From: Sorangium cellulosum So ce56
GTDB taxonomy: Bacteria > Myxococcota_A > Polyangia > Polyangiales > Polyangiaceae
Assembly: GCF_000067165.1 (NCBI RefSeq)
Contig: NC_010162.1
Span: forward strand, 1,364,001 to 1,428,000
Direction: 5' to 3'
DNA: 64,000 nucleotides
Shown one piece after another: positions 52,505 through 61,312 of this stretch (within the stretch, counting starts at the first letter, position 1; the number at the start of each line of letters is the position of its first letter). Position numbers and translations under genes: made by a program. The notes under the pieces are model-generated. The model saw only the letters and a list, made by a program, of their open reading frames with translations, did no database searches and was not told the DNA's origin.

Positions 52505-54757
52505 ATGAAATCACGATCTCGCGGCTTTCCTCTCCCTCTTCACACCCTCGCTCCGGCGCTCGCGTGCGCCGCGCTCGCGGCCGCGGGATGCGGCACGGAC
52601 GCCGCCGGGCCGAGCCAGCCGCGGGATACCGGCGTTCATCCGCGGCTCCTCGCGCGCCCGGAGCACCGCGACCTCCTGCGCTCGCGCGTCGATCGCGAGC
52701 CCTACGCCTCGATCCTCGCCACCCTGAAGCGCCGCGCCGACCGCGCCTACGAGGAGGAGCCCGACCCCGCTTCATGGGACCACAAGACGAACGGCAACAA
52801 CGCCTCGACCGCGCAGGCGAATGCCCTCCTCGCCTGGGCCTTCGAGGACCGGGCGGCGGCCGACAAGGCGCGCGAGTTCCTGCGCCGCCTGGAGACCGAC
52901 TGGGACACGAACACGGTCCTCGACATGAACATCCGGATGGCGAAGATCCTCATGGGGTACACGAACACGTGGGACCTCCTGAGCGCCACGCCGTGGTTCC
53001 CCGACGAGGAGTCCGCCCAGGCCGAGAGCAAGATCACCGACATCACCGGTCAGTTCTTCGCCAAGTACCTCGAGCAGGATTTCTATCGAGATCTCCTGTT
53101 GCGCCCCGCGCAGAACAACCACCCGATCCGGACCGCCGACGCGGTCGGTTATGTGGCGCTCGCGTTCCCCGAGCACCCGGCGGCCGCGACCTGGTGGAAC
53201 TGGTCGATCTCGGAGCTCGATTACCTCTGGGGCCCGGACGGCCAGTACGTGCAGCCCGACGGCGGGGCGTCCGAGGGCCCGTATTACTCCGGCTTCGCCT
53301 GGGGCCCCACGGCGGCGTTCTTCATCGCCCTCGACAACGCGCTCGAGGGCGAGGTGGCCTTCACCCGCGACTGCCGTACCCGCTCCGACGAGGACCCGTG
53401 GGCCGGACATGGCTGTGTCGACGGCGAGCAGGGCGCGCTGGAGGTGCCGCTGCGCGGCGGGCTCTTCACGAAGGCCGTCGACTGGTCGCTCTCGCTGCGC
53501 CTCCCCTGGGGCAGCCGGCCTCCGGTCGACGACGGCGTCTTCACCCCGTTCAACGGGAGCCCGCTGCTCACCTCCTTCGGCGGGAGCGGGGAGTACCTGT
53601 GGGACTGGGAGCAGAACCGCGATCCCCAGGCCATGGAGTTCGGCGCCGACCTCATCGCCCATCACCTGCTCTACGTCGACGACGTCGTGGCCCCCGAGGC
53701 GCCGCGCTTCCTCACGCGCTTCTTCCCCGACACCGGCCACGCGGTGTTCCGCTCGGACTGGGGCGACGACGCGCGCTGGCTCCTGCTCCTCGCGGAGCAC
53801 GGCTCGGCGCGGAAGGCGATCCACGACCACGTGGACGGCACGTCGTTCTCCCTCGCGGCCTACGGAGAGTACCTGTTGATCGACGCCGGCTACTACAAGC
53901 CCGATTCGCTCGACAACGCCAAGACCAGCCAGTCGCCGTCGCACAACGTGATCCTGATCGACGGCCGATCCGCGCCCGACAAGGGCCTGTTCAACGATTT
54001 CGGCGATGCGGACGCTTTCCTCCGGAACACCCACGACGGCGACGCCGTCGATTACGCGGAGGCGCACCAGGACTACCAGGACACGCACGTCGAGCGATCC
54101 GTGGCCTTCATCGACGGCCGCTACTTCGTGGTCGGCGACCGCCTCTCGACGTCGCACCCGGCGGCCCGCGCGCACGCGTGGCGGCTGCACGGCTACGCGG
54201 GGCTCACGTCCGGCGGCACCTTCGAGCTCCTCCCCGACGGCGGCCGCTGGGAGCGGGCGCGGGCGGGCGTCGAGGCGCGCGTGCAGTCGACGTCTCCGGG
54301 GCTCGCCGTCGTGGAGCCGCCGTACACTCCGCTCACCGCGCCGCACGTCCACGAGTTCGAGGAGGACCGCAAGGCCGCCGACCACGCCGTCATCGACGCA
54401 GCCGTGCAGGCCGAGGCGCCGGGGTTCCTGGCGGTGCTCCTGCCCTACAAGGTCGGCGTGGACGCGGGCCCCGACGCGCCGCTCCAGGCGGCGCCGATCG
54501 CGGCGGAGCCCGGCGTCGTCGCGTGGCAGATCGAGAGCGAAGGAGGGACCGACGTCGCTGTGCTGCGGAGCAAGGGAGCCCCGGAGGCGCTGGCGCTGCC
54601 TGGGGGGCAGGTCCTCGAGACCGACGCGGAGCTCGTCGTGCTGAGGATCGAGGGCGAGCGGCCGTTCGCGCTGATGGCGCGGGGGACCAGGGTGCTCGTC
54701 GACGGGAGCCCCCGCGTCACCGCGCCCGACACCACCAGCCTCGCCGTGGAGGAGTGA
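52505..54757 (+). CDS. Heparinase II/III-like polysaccharide lyase, lipoprotein
   Basis: A 750-aa lipoprotein (lipobox AAAGC, Cys29) of the alginate-lyase/heparinase II/III fold. Residues about 50-400 form the helical toroid (NARMAKILMGY-like helix: MNIRMAKILMGYTNTWDLL, GPYYSGFAWGPTAAFFIALDNAL). The beta-sandwich half starts near DTGHAVFRSDWGDDARWLLLLAEHG, with the HDHVDGTSFSLAAYGEYLLIDAGYY segment that carries the family His and Tyr, and the SHNVILIDG strand. The substrate is an uronic-acid polysaccharide, but which one is not set by the sequence. It runs straight into a GH105-like gene one base later, so the lyase product, an unsaturated uronide, is probably processed by that enzyme. Confidence 0.86.
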   Translation: MKSRSRGFPLPLHTLAPALACAALAAAGCGTDAAGPSQPRDTGVHPRLLARPEHRDLLRSRVDREPYASILATLKRRADRAYEEEPDPASWDHKTNGNNASTAQANALLAWAFEDRAAADKAREFLRRLETDWDTNTVLDMNIRMAKILMGYTNTWDLLSATPWFPDEESAQAESKITDITGQFFAKYLEQDFYRDLLLRPAQNNHPIRTADAVGYVALAFPEHPAAATWWNWSISELDYLWGPDGQYVQPDGGASEGPYYSGFAWGPTAAFFIALDNALEGEVAFTRDCRTRSDEDPWAGHGCVDGEQGALEVPLRGGLFTKAVDWSLSLRLPWGSRPPVDDGVFTPFNGSPLLTSFGGSGEYLWDWEQNRDPQAMEFGADLIAHHLLYVDDVVAPEAPRFLTRFFPDTGHAVFRSDWGDDARWLLLLAEHGSARKAIHDHVDGTSFSLAAYGEYLLIDAGYYKPDSLDNAKTSQSPSHNVILIDGRSAPDKGLFNDFGDADAFLRNTHDGDAVDYAEAHQDYQDTHVERSVAFIDGRYFVVGDRLSTSHPAARAHAWRLHGYAGLTSGGTFELLPDGGRWERARAGVEARVQSTSPGLAVVEPPYTPLTAPHVHEFEEDRKAADHAVIDAAVQAEAPGFLAVLLPYKVGVDAGPDAPLQAAPIAAEPGVVAWQIESEGGTDVAVLRSKGAPEALALPGGQVLETDAELVVLRIEGERPFALMARGTRVLVDGSPRVTAPDTTSLAVEE

Positions 54758-54758
54758 G

Positions 54759-55982
54759 ATGCCGCCGAGAGCGCGCCTTCCCATGCCGCGCACGTCGCGC
54801 TTCCGCGCGCTGCTCGTCGCTGCCGCCGCGTGTGCCGCCGCAGCCGGCGGGTGCGCGGGGGACCCGGGCGCCGGGCAGCCGGCCAGCTCCGGCGTAGCGT
54901 GCACGCCGACGTCACCATCGGCGGAGGACGCGTTCGCGCGCGAGCGCGCACCCGACTCGGAGAGCATCACGCTGGCGCGCGCCATCGCCGACCGCTGGAT
55001 CGCCGAGCACCCGGCGGAGTCGCTCTCGTGGGACTGGGGCGAGGGCACGGTCATGCTCTCGCTGGTCGAGCTGTACCGCGTCACGCAGCACGCCCCCTAC
55101 CGGGACTACTACCGGCGCTACATCGACCGCCACCTCGAGTACGGCTACGAGATCACGACCAGCGACCGCTGCCCGCCGGCCATGGCCGCGCTCGCGCTCC
55201 ACGAGGAAACGTGCGCGGCTCCCTATGCGAAGGTCGTCGATGACGTGCTCCGCTACCTCTACGAGGAGGCCCGCCGGACGGAGCAGGGCGGCATCAACCA
55301 CCTCGGCGTGTCGCCGCTGTTCGAGCCCACCCTCTGGGTCGACTCGCTGTTCATGTTCGGCAACGTGCTCGTCCGCGCCGGCGAGCGCTCGGGCGAGGCG
55401 CGCCCGCTCGACGAATTCTCGAATCAATTCCAGATCTTCGCGTCGCTCCTCCAGGACGAGCCCGGGCTCTTCCTGCACGCGTACGACTGGGCGGCGCCGC
55501 AGGATCCGGGCGTGTACTGGGCGCGCGGCAACGCCTGGGTCACCGCGGCCGGCTACGAGTACCTCCGCGTGCGCGCGGCGCGCGGCGAGCGTGACGGCGC
55601 CGTGGCCGGGGTGCTCGAGCGGCAGGTCGCGGCGGTCCTGGGCGCGCAGGACCAGGACAGCGGCCTGTGGTGGACGATCATGAAACGCCCGGGCGAGATC
55701 TACCTGGAGACGAGCGCGACGGCCCTCTTCGCCGTCGGGCTCGCGCGCGGGTTGCGCCACGGCTTCCTCGACGCCTCGGTGCGCCCCGCGATCGACCGCG
55801 CCATGGCAGGCGTGCGCTCGCGCATCGAGGAGGACGCCGCTGGGCGGCCGGTGGTGACCGGAATCTCGGGGCCCACGACGGTGGGAAAGCTCGAGGATTA
55901 CGCGGCGGTCGAGCTCCGCGACGACCTCTCGTACGGCGTCGGGGCCGTGATCCTGGCGCTCGTCGAAACGTCCGGGCTGTAG
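54759..55982 (+). CDS. GH105/GH88-like unsaturated glucuronyl/rhamnogalacturonyl hydrolase, lipoprotein
   Basis: A 407-aa alpha/alpha-barrel enzyme starting one base after the lyase stop (TGAGATG). The N-terminal signal ends AAGGC. Landmarks of GH105 are WDWGEGTVMLSLVELYRVT, HLGVSPLFEPTLWVDSLFMFGNVLVRAG with the catalytic-site Asp, YWARGNAWVTAAGYEYLR and ETSATALFAVGLARGL. It should release the unsaturated uronic acid left by the lyase. The two genes make a lyase-hydrolase pair. The sequence does not separate the GH88 and GH105 preferences. Confidence 0.86.
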   Translation: MPPRARLPMPRTSRFRALLVAAAACAAAAGGCAGDPGAGQPASSGVACTPTSPSAEDAFARERAPDSESITLARAIADRWIAEHPAESLSWDWGEGTVMLSLVELYRVTQHAPYRDYYRRYIDRHLEYGYEITTSDRCPPAMAALALHEETCAAPYAKVVDDVLRYLYEEARRTEQGGINHLGVSPLFEPTLWVDSLFMFGNVLVRAGERSGEARPLDEFSNQFQIFASLLQDEPGLFLHAYDWAAPQDPGVYWARGNAWVTAAGYEYLRVRAARGERDGAVAGVLERQVAAVLGAQDQDSGLWWTIMKRPGEIYLETSATALFAVGLARGLRHGFLDASVRPAIDRAMAGVRSRIEEDAAGRPVVTGISGPTTVGKLEDYAAVELRDDLSYGVGAVILALVETSGL

Positions 55983-56219
55983 CGCTGCCAGCGCCACGCT
56001 CGCCGTGGCCTCGGCGCGCGACCGCCGCGCTCCTGCGCCGCGGTTGCCTTGCTGCTGCGCTTCGCCTACGCCTCAGCGCGTCCGCCGGCCTTCGCTGCGC
56101 GATGGCCCGAGCGACGAGAGCGGCGCACCCTGGTGCGTCACGCGCGGGTCAGGCGAACCGGGCTCGCGCGGGTCGCGGCCGTCCCGCGGACGGCGCGCAG
56201 GCCACCGCCGAGGACCCTC
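55983..56219. other. Promoter region of the ABC operon
   Basis: A 237-base gap between the GH105 stop and the first ABC gene, transcribed in the same direction. The frames across it have an Arg-rich, non-protein composition. No terminator or operator is evident, so a read-through transcript is possible. Confidence 0.4.
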
Positions 56220-56993
56220 ATGTCTGCACTCGTGAAGCTCGACGCGATCACCAAGGTCTACTGGATGGGCGAGGTGGAGGTGCAGGCGCTCCGCGGCGTC
56301 TCCCTGGAGCTCTCGCGGGGCGAGATGGTCGCCATCATGGGCGCCTCGGGGTCGGGCAAATCGACGACCCTGAACGTGATCGGCACGCTCGACCGCCCCA
56401 CCGGCGGCCGTTACCTCCTCGACGACGAGCCGGTCGAGGAGCTCGACGAGGTCGAGCTGGCGCAGCTCCGCAACCGCAAGATCGGGTTCGTCTTCCAGTC
56501 GTTCAACCTCCTTCCGCGCGACACCGCCCTCGCGAACGTCGAGCTGCCCATGGTCTACGCCGGCGTCCGGCCGGCCGACCGGCGGGCGCGGGCCGCGCGG
56601 GCGCTCGCGCGCGTCGGCCTCGAGGACCGGGCGCACCACCTGCCGAACCAGCTGTCCGGCGGCCAGCAGCAGCGCGTGGCGATCGCCCGCGCGATCGTCA
56701 ACGAGCCGCCGCTCCTCCTCGCGGACGAGCCGACCGGCGCGCTCGACTCCGCCACCACCGGGCAGGTCATGGAGCTCTTCTGCGCGCTGCACGCGCAGGG
56801 GATGACGGTCGTCGTCGTGACCCACGACCGCTCGATCGCCGACTACGCCACCCGCGTCGTCACCTTCAGGGACGGCGCCATCGTCGAGGACACCGGCCCT
56901 CGCGGCCGGCGCGTGGACGTCCCGCCGCCGGTTCCTGGACCGTCGTCGTCGCCTCCTGGACCGTCGTCGTCGCCTCCCGGAGGCCTCTCGTGA
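56220..56993 (+). CDS. MacB-type ABC transporter ATPase
   Basis: A 257-aa ATP-binding subunit. It has Walker A GASGSGKST, the Q loop (FVFQSFNLLPRD), signature LSGGQQQR, Walker B LLLADEPTGALD and the H loop VVTHD. This matches the MacB/LolD group, which uses ATP to drive periplasmic conformational change rather than direct translocation. The last 30 residues are Pro/Ser-rich (VPGPSSSPPGPSSSPPGG). The stop codon TGA overlaps the GTG start of the next gene, so the subunits are made in step. The four genes form a tripartite-like exporter or lipoprotein-sorting system, without an outer-membrane partner in the window. Confidence 0.93.
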   Translation: MSALVKLDAITKVYWMGEVEVQALRGVSLELSRGEMVAIMGASGSGKSTTLNVIGTLDRPTGGRYLLDDEPVEELDEVELAQLRNRKIGFVFQSFNLLPRDTALANVELPMVYAGVRPADRRARAARALARVGLEDRAHHLPNQLSGGQQQRVAIARAIVNEPPLLLADEPTGALDSATTGQVMELFCALHAQGMTVVVVTHDRSIADYATRVVTFRDGAIVEDTGPRGRRVDVPPPVPGPSSSPPGPSSSPPGGLS

Positions 56994-58111
56994 GCGCCCG
57001 GCGTCGGCGGCGGCTCTGGCCGTGGCTCGTCGGGGCGCTGGCGCTCGCCGGGGGCGGCGCCGTCGTCCTCGCGAAGGCCGGCGGCGGCCCCGCGCCCATC
57101 GATCCCGCGCTCGTCGTGACCGCGAAGCGCGGCGACCTCGCCGTCGAGATCCTCGAGACCGGGCGCATCGAGGCCCGCGAGCAGGTCGAGCTCAAGTCCA
57201 AGGTCGCGGGCCAGGTCGCCGAGGTGCTCGCGGACGAGGGCGCCCGGGTCCAGAAGGGCCAGCTGCTGCTCGTGCTCGACCCGACCGACTACGAGCGCGA
57301 GGTCGCCCGCGCCGAGGCCGAGCTCGCCCGGGCCAGGGCCGCCGCGGGCTTCGCCAAGCGCGTGGTCGCGCAGCGGACCGCCGGCGTCGAGGCCAGCGTC
57401 GTCCCCGCGCAGGAGCTCGACACGGCCAAGCACGACCTCACCGAGAAGACCGTCGCCATCCGGCTCGCCGAGGTCGCGCTCAGCGCCGCCAGGGATCAGC
57501 TCCGGTACACGAAGATCGCCTCGCCCCTCGACGGTACCGTCATCCAGCGCAACATCGAGCCCGGCGAGGTCGTCACGCCGGGGGTGCAGTCGACCTTCAA
57601 CGGCAAGGCGCTGCTCACCGTGGCCGATCTCTCGACGCTCGTGGTCAAGGTGGACCTCAACCAGATCGACGTGGCCAAGGTCGCGCTCGGCCAGACGGCG
57701 ACCCTGACGCTCGACGCCCTGCCCGGCAAGACGTACGCCGCCAGGGTCACCAAGATCGCGCCCGCCTCGGTGAAGCTCGAGGGCCGCGAGGTCGACGTCT
57801 TCCCGGTCGAGGCCGAGCTCACCCAGATCGACGGCCTCATCAAGCCCGGCATGACCGCCGACGTGCGCATCCGGCTCGACAGCAGGCCGGGCGTGGTCTC
57901 CCTGCCCATCGAGGCCGTCGCCGACGAGGGCGGCAAGCAGCTCGTCACCCGCGTCGTCGACGGCCCCGACGGCAAGCAGACGACCGAGAAGGTCGAGGTC
58001 GCGCTCGGCGCGCGCAACGATCGCGACGTCGAGATCGTGAACGGCGTCCCGGAGGGGGCCCGCGTGCTCATCAACCCGCCCTCGGCGGCCGCGAACGAGA
58101 CGAAGATGTGA
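56990..58111 (+). CDS. MacA-like periplasmic adaptor (membrane fusion protein)
   Basis: A 373-aa adaptor. The GTG start overlaps the ATPase stop (GTGA) and has GGAGG upstream. A basic tail and one membrane helix (LWPWLVGALALAGGGAVVLA) anchor it. A lipoyl/barrel-sandwich motif is present (REQVELKSKVAGQVAEVLADEGARVQKGQ). A short helical hairpin follows, then LRYTKIASPLDGTVIQRNIEPGE and the beta-barrel segments VDLNQIDVAKVALGQ and LTLDALPGKTYAARVTKIAP. The protein bridges the MacB-type permeases to an outer-membrane channel. It ends with the same overlapping GTGA at the next gene. Confidence 0.92.
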   Translation: MSARRRRRLWPWLVGALALAGGGAVVLAKAGGGPAPIDPALVVTAKRGDLAVEILETGRIEAREQVELKSKVAGQVAEVLADEGARVQKGQLLLVLDPTDYEREVARAEAELARARAAAGFAKRVVAQRTAGVEASVVPAQELDTAKHDLTEKTVAIRLAEVALSAARDQLRYTKIASPLDGTVIQRNIEPGEVVTPGVQSTFNGKALLTVADLSTLVVKVDLNQIDVAKVALGQTATLTLDALPGKTYAARVTKIAPASVKLEGREVDVFPVEAELTQIDGLIKPGMTADVRIRLDSRPGVVSLPIEAVADEGGKQLVTRVVDGPDGKQTTEKVEVALGARNDRDVEIVNGVPEGARVLINPPSAAANETKM

Positions 58112-59334
58112 GGTGGTCCGCCTACCTCGCGATCGCCGCGAAGGCCCTCTCGGCGCACAAGCTGCGGTCGCTCCTGACCGTCCTCAGCATCACCCTGGGC
58201 GCCTTCGCCATCGTGCTCATGACCTCGCTCGCGGAGGGCGGCCTGCTCACGCTGGGCCACGGCATCGAGCAGCTCGGCGGGGCGCGGCTCATCCTCGTCG
58301 CCCCGAAGGCGCCAGAGCGCGCCGAGCGGAAGAAGACGATGTACGTCACCGGCTTCACCCGCCGGGATCGCGATCGGCTCGCGCGCGGCGTCCCCCACGT
58401 CGCCGAGCACACCATGTATGCCATGCTCGGCTCGCGCGACGTCACCTCCGACGAGGGCAAGGAGGATCGCACCGACTTCATCGCGGCCGACAGCGGCTTC
58501 CTCGCCGCCTTCCGGATGCCCATCGCGCGCGGCCGGACGTTCTCCGACGAGGAGGACCGCCGCCGGGCCCGGATCTGCGTGGCCGGCCCGAAGCTCGCGG
58601 CGCGGCTCTGGCGCGGCGACCCGATCGGCCGGTGGGTGACGGTCGGGGCCCTGCGCTGCCGGGTCATCGGCGTGCTGGCCGACGCCGATCGGATGGGCGT
58701 CAACTTCGGCTTCAGCTGGGTCGACCTGCTCGTCGCCCCGCTCGACACGGCGGCGGACGTCGAGAAGGCGGTGAGCACCTCGGCGCTGCTCGTCATCAAG
58801 ACCGATGACGTCCGCAACAACGACCCGGTGAAGCGCATCGTCAACGCGCTCCTCGTCGACCGCCACCACGGCGTCGACGACTTCACCCTCCTCGATTTCA
58901 GCAGCATCATGCAGAAATTCGAGGCCATGTTCGCCACGATGAAGGCGATCGTCGGCCTCATCGCGGGCGTCGCGCTGCTCATCGGCGGCGTGGGCGTGAT
59001 GAACATGATGCTCGTGAGCGTGTCCGAGCGCGTGCGCGAGATCGGCATCCGCAAGGCGCTCGGGGCGTCGCCGCGCGACATCAGCGCGCAGTTCCTGGCC
59101 GAGGCGGCGCTGCTCTCGGGCTTCGGCGGCCTGCTCGGGGTCGCCGGCGGCGCCGCCGCGGCCGAGCTCGCCTCGGCGGTCATCCGCCGCTTCACGCCGA
59201 GCTGGATCGGCGCGGTCTCCATGCCGGCCGTCGTCGCGGCGCTGCTCGTCTCCTCCGGCGTGGGCGTGATCTTCGGGTGGCTGCCGGCCCAGCGCGCGGG
59301 GCGGCTCGATCCCGTGGCGGCGATGCGGCGATGA
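58108..59334 (+). CDS. MacB-type permease 1
   Basis: A 408-aa permease beginning at a GTG that overlaps the adaptor stop. One N-terminal membrane helix (LLTVLSITLGAFAIVLMTSL) precedes a large periplasmic domain (about 40-280). Three C-terminal helices follow (AIVGLIAGVALLIGGVGVMNMMLV, LLSGFGGLLGVAGGAAAA and MPAVVAALLVSSGVGVIFGWLPA). The signature SERVREIGIRKALGAS is in the cytoplasmic loop, and RLDPVAAMRR ends the protein. It acts with the ATPase. Its stop overlaps the next start as ATGA. Confidence 0.92.
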   Translation: MRWSAYLAIAAKALSAHKLRSLLTVLSITLGAFAIVLMTSLAEGGLLTLGHGIEQLGGARLILVAPKAPERAERKKTMYVTGFTRRDRDRLARGVPHVAEHTMYAMLGSRDVTSDEGKEDRTDFIAADSGFLAAFRMPIARGRTFSDEEDRRRARICVAGPKLAARLWRGDPIGRWVTVGALRCRVIGVLADADRMGVNFGFSWVDLLVAPLDTAADVEKAVSTSALLVIKTDDVRNNDPVKRIVNALLVDRHHGVDDFTLLDFSSIMQKFEAMFATMKAIVGLIAGVALLIGGVGVMNMMLVSVSERVREIGIRKALGASPRDISAQFLAEAALLSGFGGLLGVAGGAAAAELASAVIRRFTPSWIGAVSMPAVVAALLVSSGVGVIFGWLPAQRAGRLDPVAAMRR

Positions 59335-60578
59335 GGCTCGACGATCTCCTCCACTCGACGCGCGCCGTGGTCGCCGACCGGACCCGCGCCGCGCTCACGC
59401 TGCTCGGCATCATCATCGGCACCGGCTCGATCGTGCTGCTCGCCTCGCTGCTCGCGGGCGGCGAGGAGGCGCTCCTCCGGGCGAGCCAGCAGGCCGTGGA
59501 GGCCGACCTCATCCAGGTCCACCCCGCGGAGGTGAGCGTCGGCGACAGGCGCCGCACCCGGCGCGATCTCTCGCGGGACGACGCCCGCGCGCTCGCCGCC
59601 TCGCGCGCCCTCGGCGGCGCCTCGGCCCTGAGCGAGTCGGTGCGCCCGGCCGAGGCCCGCGCCGGCGGCAAGAAGAAGCGGATCTCCCTCGTCAGCGCCG
59701 TGCCGGCGGCGCCGGCCCTCTACGACCTGGAGCTCGCGGCGGGCCGCTTCCTCGTCGAGGCGGATCTCGCGGCGCGGCGGCGCGTGTGCGTCGTCGGCCA
59801 CGAGGTCTGGGCCGAGCTCTTCGGCGGCCCTCCGGCGCGGGCCGCGCAGGCCGAGCCCCTCCACATGACGGCCGACGGCCACGTGTGGACGGTCGTCGGC
59901 GTGCTCCAGGACCGGCCGATCCTCGGCTCCACGGACGACACGAACATCTGGAACCGCAAGGTCCTCGTCCCGGAGACCACCTACGACGCGCTCTACGCGC
60001 CGTCGCACAGGACCGACCGCCTGTACGTCCGGCAGGATCCGCTCGTCACCGTCCGGACCCCGCTCGCCGCGCTCCGCGGCGTCATCGACGCGACGCTCCA
60101 GCGCCGCCATCACGGGGTCAAGAACTTCAGGATCGAGGACGAGGACAGCCACGGCCAGGAGCGGCTCGTCCTCGACATCATCAAGATGCTGCTGCTCAGC
60201 ACCGGCGTCGTCGCGCTGATCGTGGGCGGCATCAACATCATGAACATCATGCTGGTGACGGTCACCGAGCGGACGCGCGAGATCGGCATCCGCCGCGCGG
60301 TCGGGGCCTCGCCGCGCGCGATCCTGCTGCAGTTCCTGTGCGAGGCGGCGGCCGTCTCGCTGCTCGGCGGCGTGCTCGGCGTGCTCTCGGGGCTCGCCCT
60401 CTCCTGGCTCGCCAGCGCGCTGCTCGCGCGGATGGTCGGCCGCTGGGCGTTCCAGGTCGAGCCCTGGTCGCTCTTCCTCGGCCTCGGCCTCTCGGTCACG
60501 ATCGGCGTGGTCTTCGGCTTCTACCCGGCCTGGCGCGCCGCGCGGCTCGACCCGATCGAGGCGCTCCGCTCGGAGTAG
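59331..60578 (+). CDS. MacB-type permease 2
   Basis: A 415-aa permease. The ATG overlaps the upstream TGA. It has the same plan: helix LLGIIIGTGSIVLLASLL, a periplasmic domain, and three C-terminal helices with TERTREIGIRRAVGASPRAILLQF and YPAWRAARLDPIEALRSE. Sequence differs enough from permease 1 to suggest a heterodimer. Two distinct MacB-like permeases with one ATPase is less common than a single MacB fusion. A palindromic stem that may terminate the operon lies just after the stop. Confidence 0.92.
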   Translation: MRLDDLLHSTRAVVADRTRAALTLLGIIIGTGSIVLLASLLAGGEEALLRASQQAVEADLIQVHPAEVSVGDRRRTRRDLSRDDARALAASRALGGASALSESVRPAEARAGGKKKRISLVSAVPAAPALYDLELAAGRFLVEADLAARRRVCVVGHEVWAELFGGPPARAAQAEPLHMTADGHVWTVVGVLQDRPILGSTDDTNIWNRKVLVPETTYDALYAPSHRTDRLYVRQDPLVTVRTPLAALRGVIDATLQRRHHGVKNFRIEDEDSHGQERLVLDIIKMLLLSTGVVALIVGGINIMNIMLVTVTERTREIGIRRAVGASPRAILLQFLCEAAAVSLLGGVLGVLSGLALSWLASALLARMVGRWAFQVEPWSLFLGLGLSVTIGVVFGFYPAWRAARLDPIEALRSE

Positions 60579-60605
60579 CGCCGGCCGGCGGCGCGACGCC
60601 GGCGC
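60578..60605. terminator. Bidirectional stem-loop between ABC operon and PYP gene
   Basis: GCGCCGGC and GCCGGCGC, a perfect eight-base stem with a 12-base GC-rich loop, begins at the last base of the permease stop. The next gene (PYP) converges from the other strand, so it can serve both. Confidence 0.5.
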
Positions 60606-60617
60606 GGTCCACGCCGG

Positions 60618-61013
60618 TCAACCTCGGATGAACACCCAGACCGCATCGTCCTGCTGTCGCGCGGCCGCTTTGTAGAACAGCGAGACGTCGACGTGCCGTG
60701 TCTTGTGAGGGAAGTGGAACACGAAGCCGAAGGTGGCCTTGAGCTCGCGCTGCTCGACCCCGGCCAGGAAGCGGCCGTGGAACGCCTTCACCCGGCTGCA
60801 GGGCGCGATGTCGGTGAAGAAGTTCTTCCCTATCACGTCCTGCCGATTCCGGCGCGCCTGACGTTCCTCGTAGAGGTTGTAGGAGAGCACCGTGCCCTCG
60901 CGATCCAGCCGGATGATCCCGAAGGGCTGCGCGTCCAGGCCGCGTTCATCCAGGTTGAACACCCCGATATCGAACTCGAACTCACCGGCTGTGGACCGCT
61001 CCTCCGAACCCAT
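60618..61013 (-). CDS. pyp: Photoactive yellow protein (PYP) homologue
   Basis: A 131-aa protein, close to the 125 aa of Halorhodospira PYP. The ATG follows GGGAGGTTCTTGG. The core reads FGIIRLDREGTVLSYNLYEE, then VIGKNFFTDIAPC, and ends AVWVFIRG. With an offset of three residues, the known PYP chromophore pocket is present: Tyr45 (Y42), Glu49 (E46), Arg55 (R52) and Cys72 (C69), the Cys that carries p-coumaric acid. Ala53 replaces Thr50. It is a single PAS domain with no output domain, so it would need a partner. The p-coumarate supply genes (tyrosine ammonia-lyase and a CoA ligase) are not in the window. A PYP call is more specific than a generic PAS call. Confidence 0.85.
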   Translation of the reverse strand: MGSEERSTAGEFEFDIGVFNLDERGLDAQPFGIIRLDREGTVLSYNLYEERQARRNRQDVIGKNFFTDIAPCSRVKAFHGRFLAGVEQRELKATFGFVFHFPHKTRHVDVSLFYKAAARQQDDAVWVFIRG

Positions 61014-61312
61014 CCAAGAACCTCCCGACGCGCGCTGCCCCCGACTGACGCTCGCCAGGGTAGGGGACGCCGCGGAGCGCGACAATCCGGCGCGACCGCA
61101 TCGGGCCGTCGGGCAGGGGAGGGGGGGCCGCCCGGGGTCGAGCCGCCCTTCCCGCGCGCTCGCGTGGCGGAGCCCGGCGCGGTGGGAGCTCGCGCACGAT
61201 CCGACGTGAAGCCGCGGTCTCGCGGGAGGCGCCTCGCGGGAGACCGGCGCTCTGTTGCCGCTCTGCTCTGGATGGTGCAGAGGGGGGGCGGAAACCGCGG
61301 TAGAGGAACACG
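61014..61312. other. Divergent gap between PYP and transporter
   Basis: About 300 bases with no gene, containing both promoters. No palindrome was identified. Confidence 0.4.

Noticed and set aside
60618..61013. Generic PAS-domain sensor
   Set aside because: The matching Tyr, Glu, Arg and Cys with constant offset, plus the VIGKNFFxDxAPC segment, make PYP the better call.
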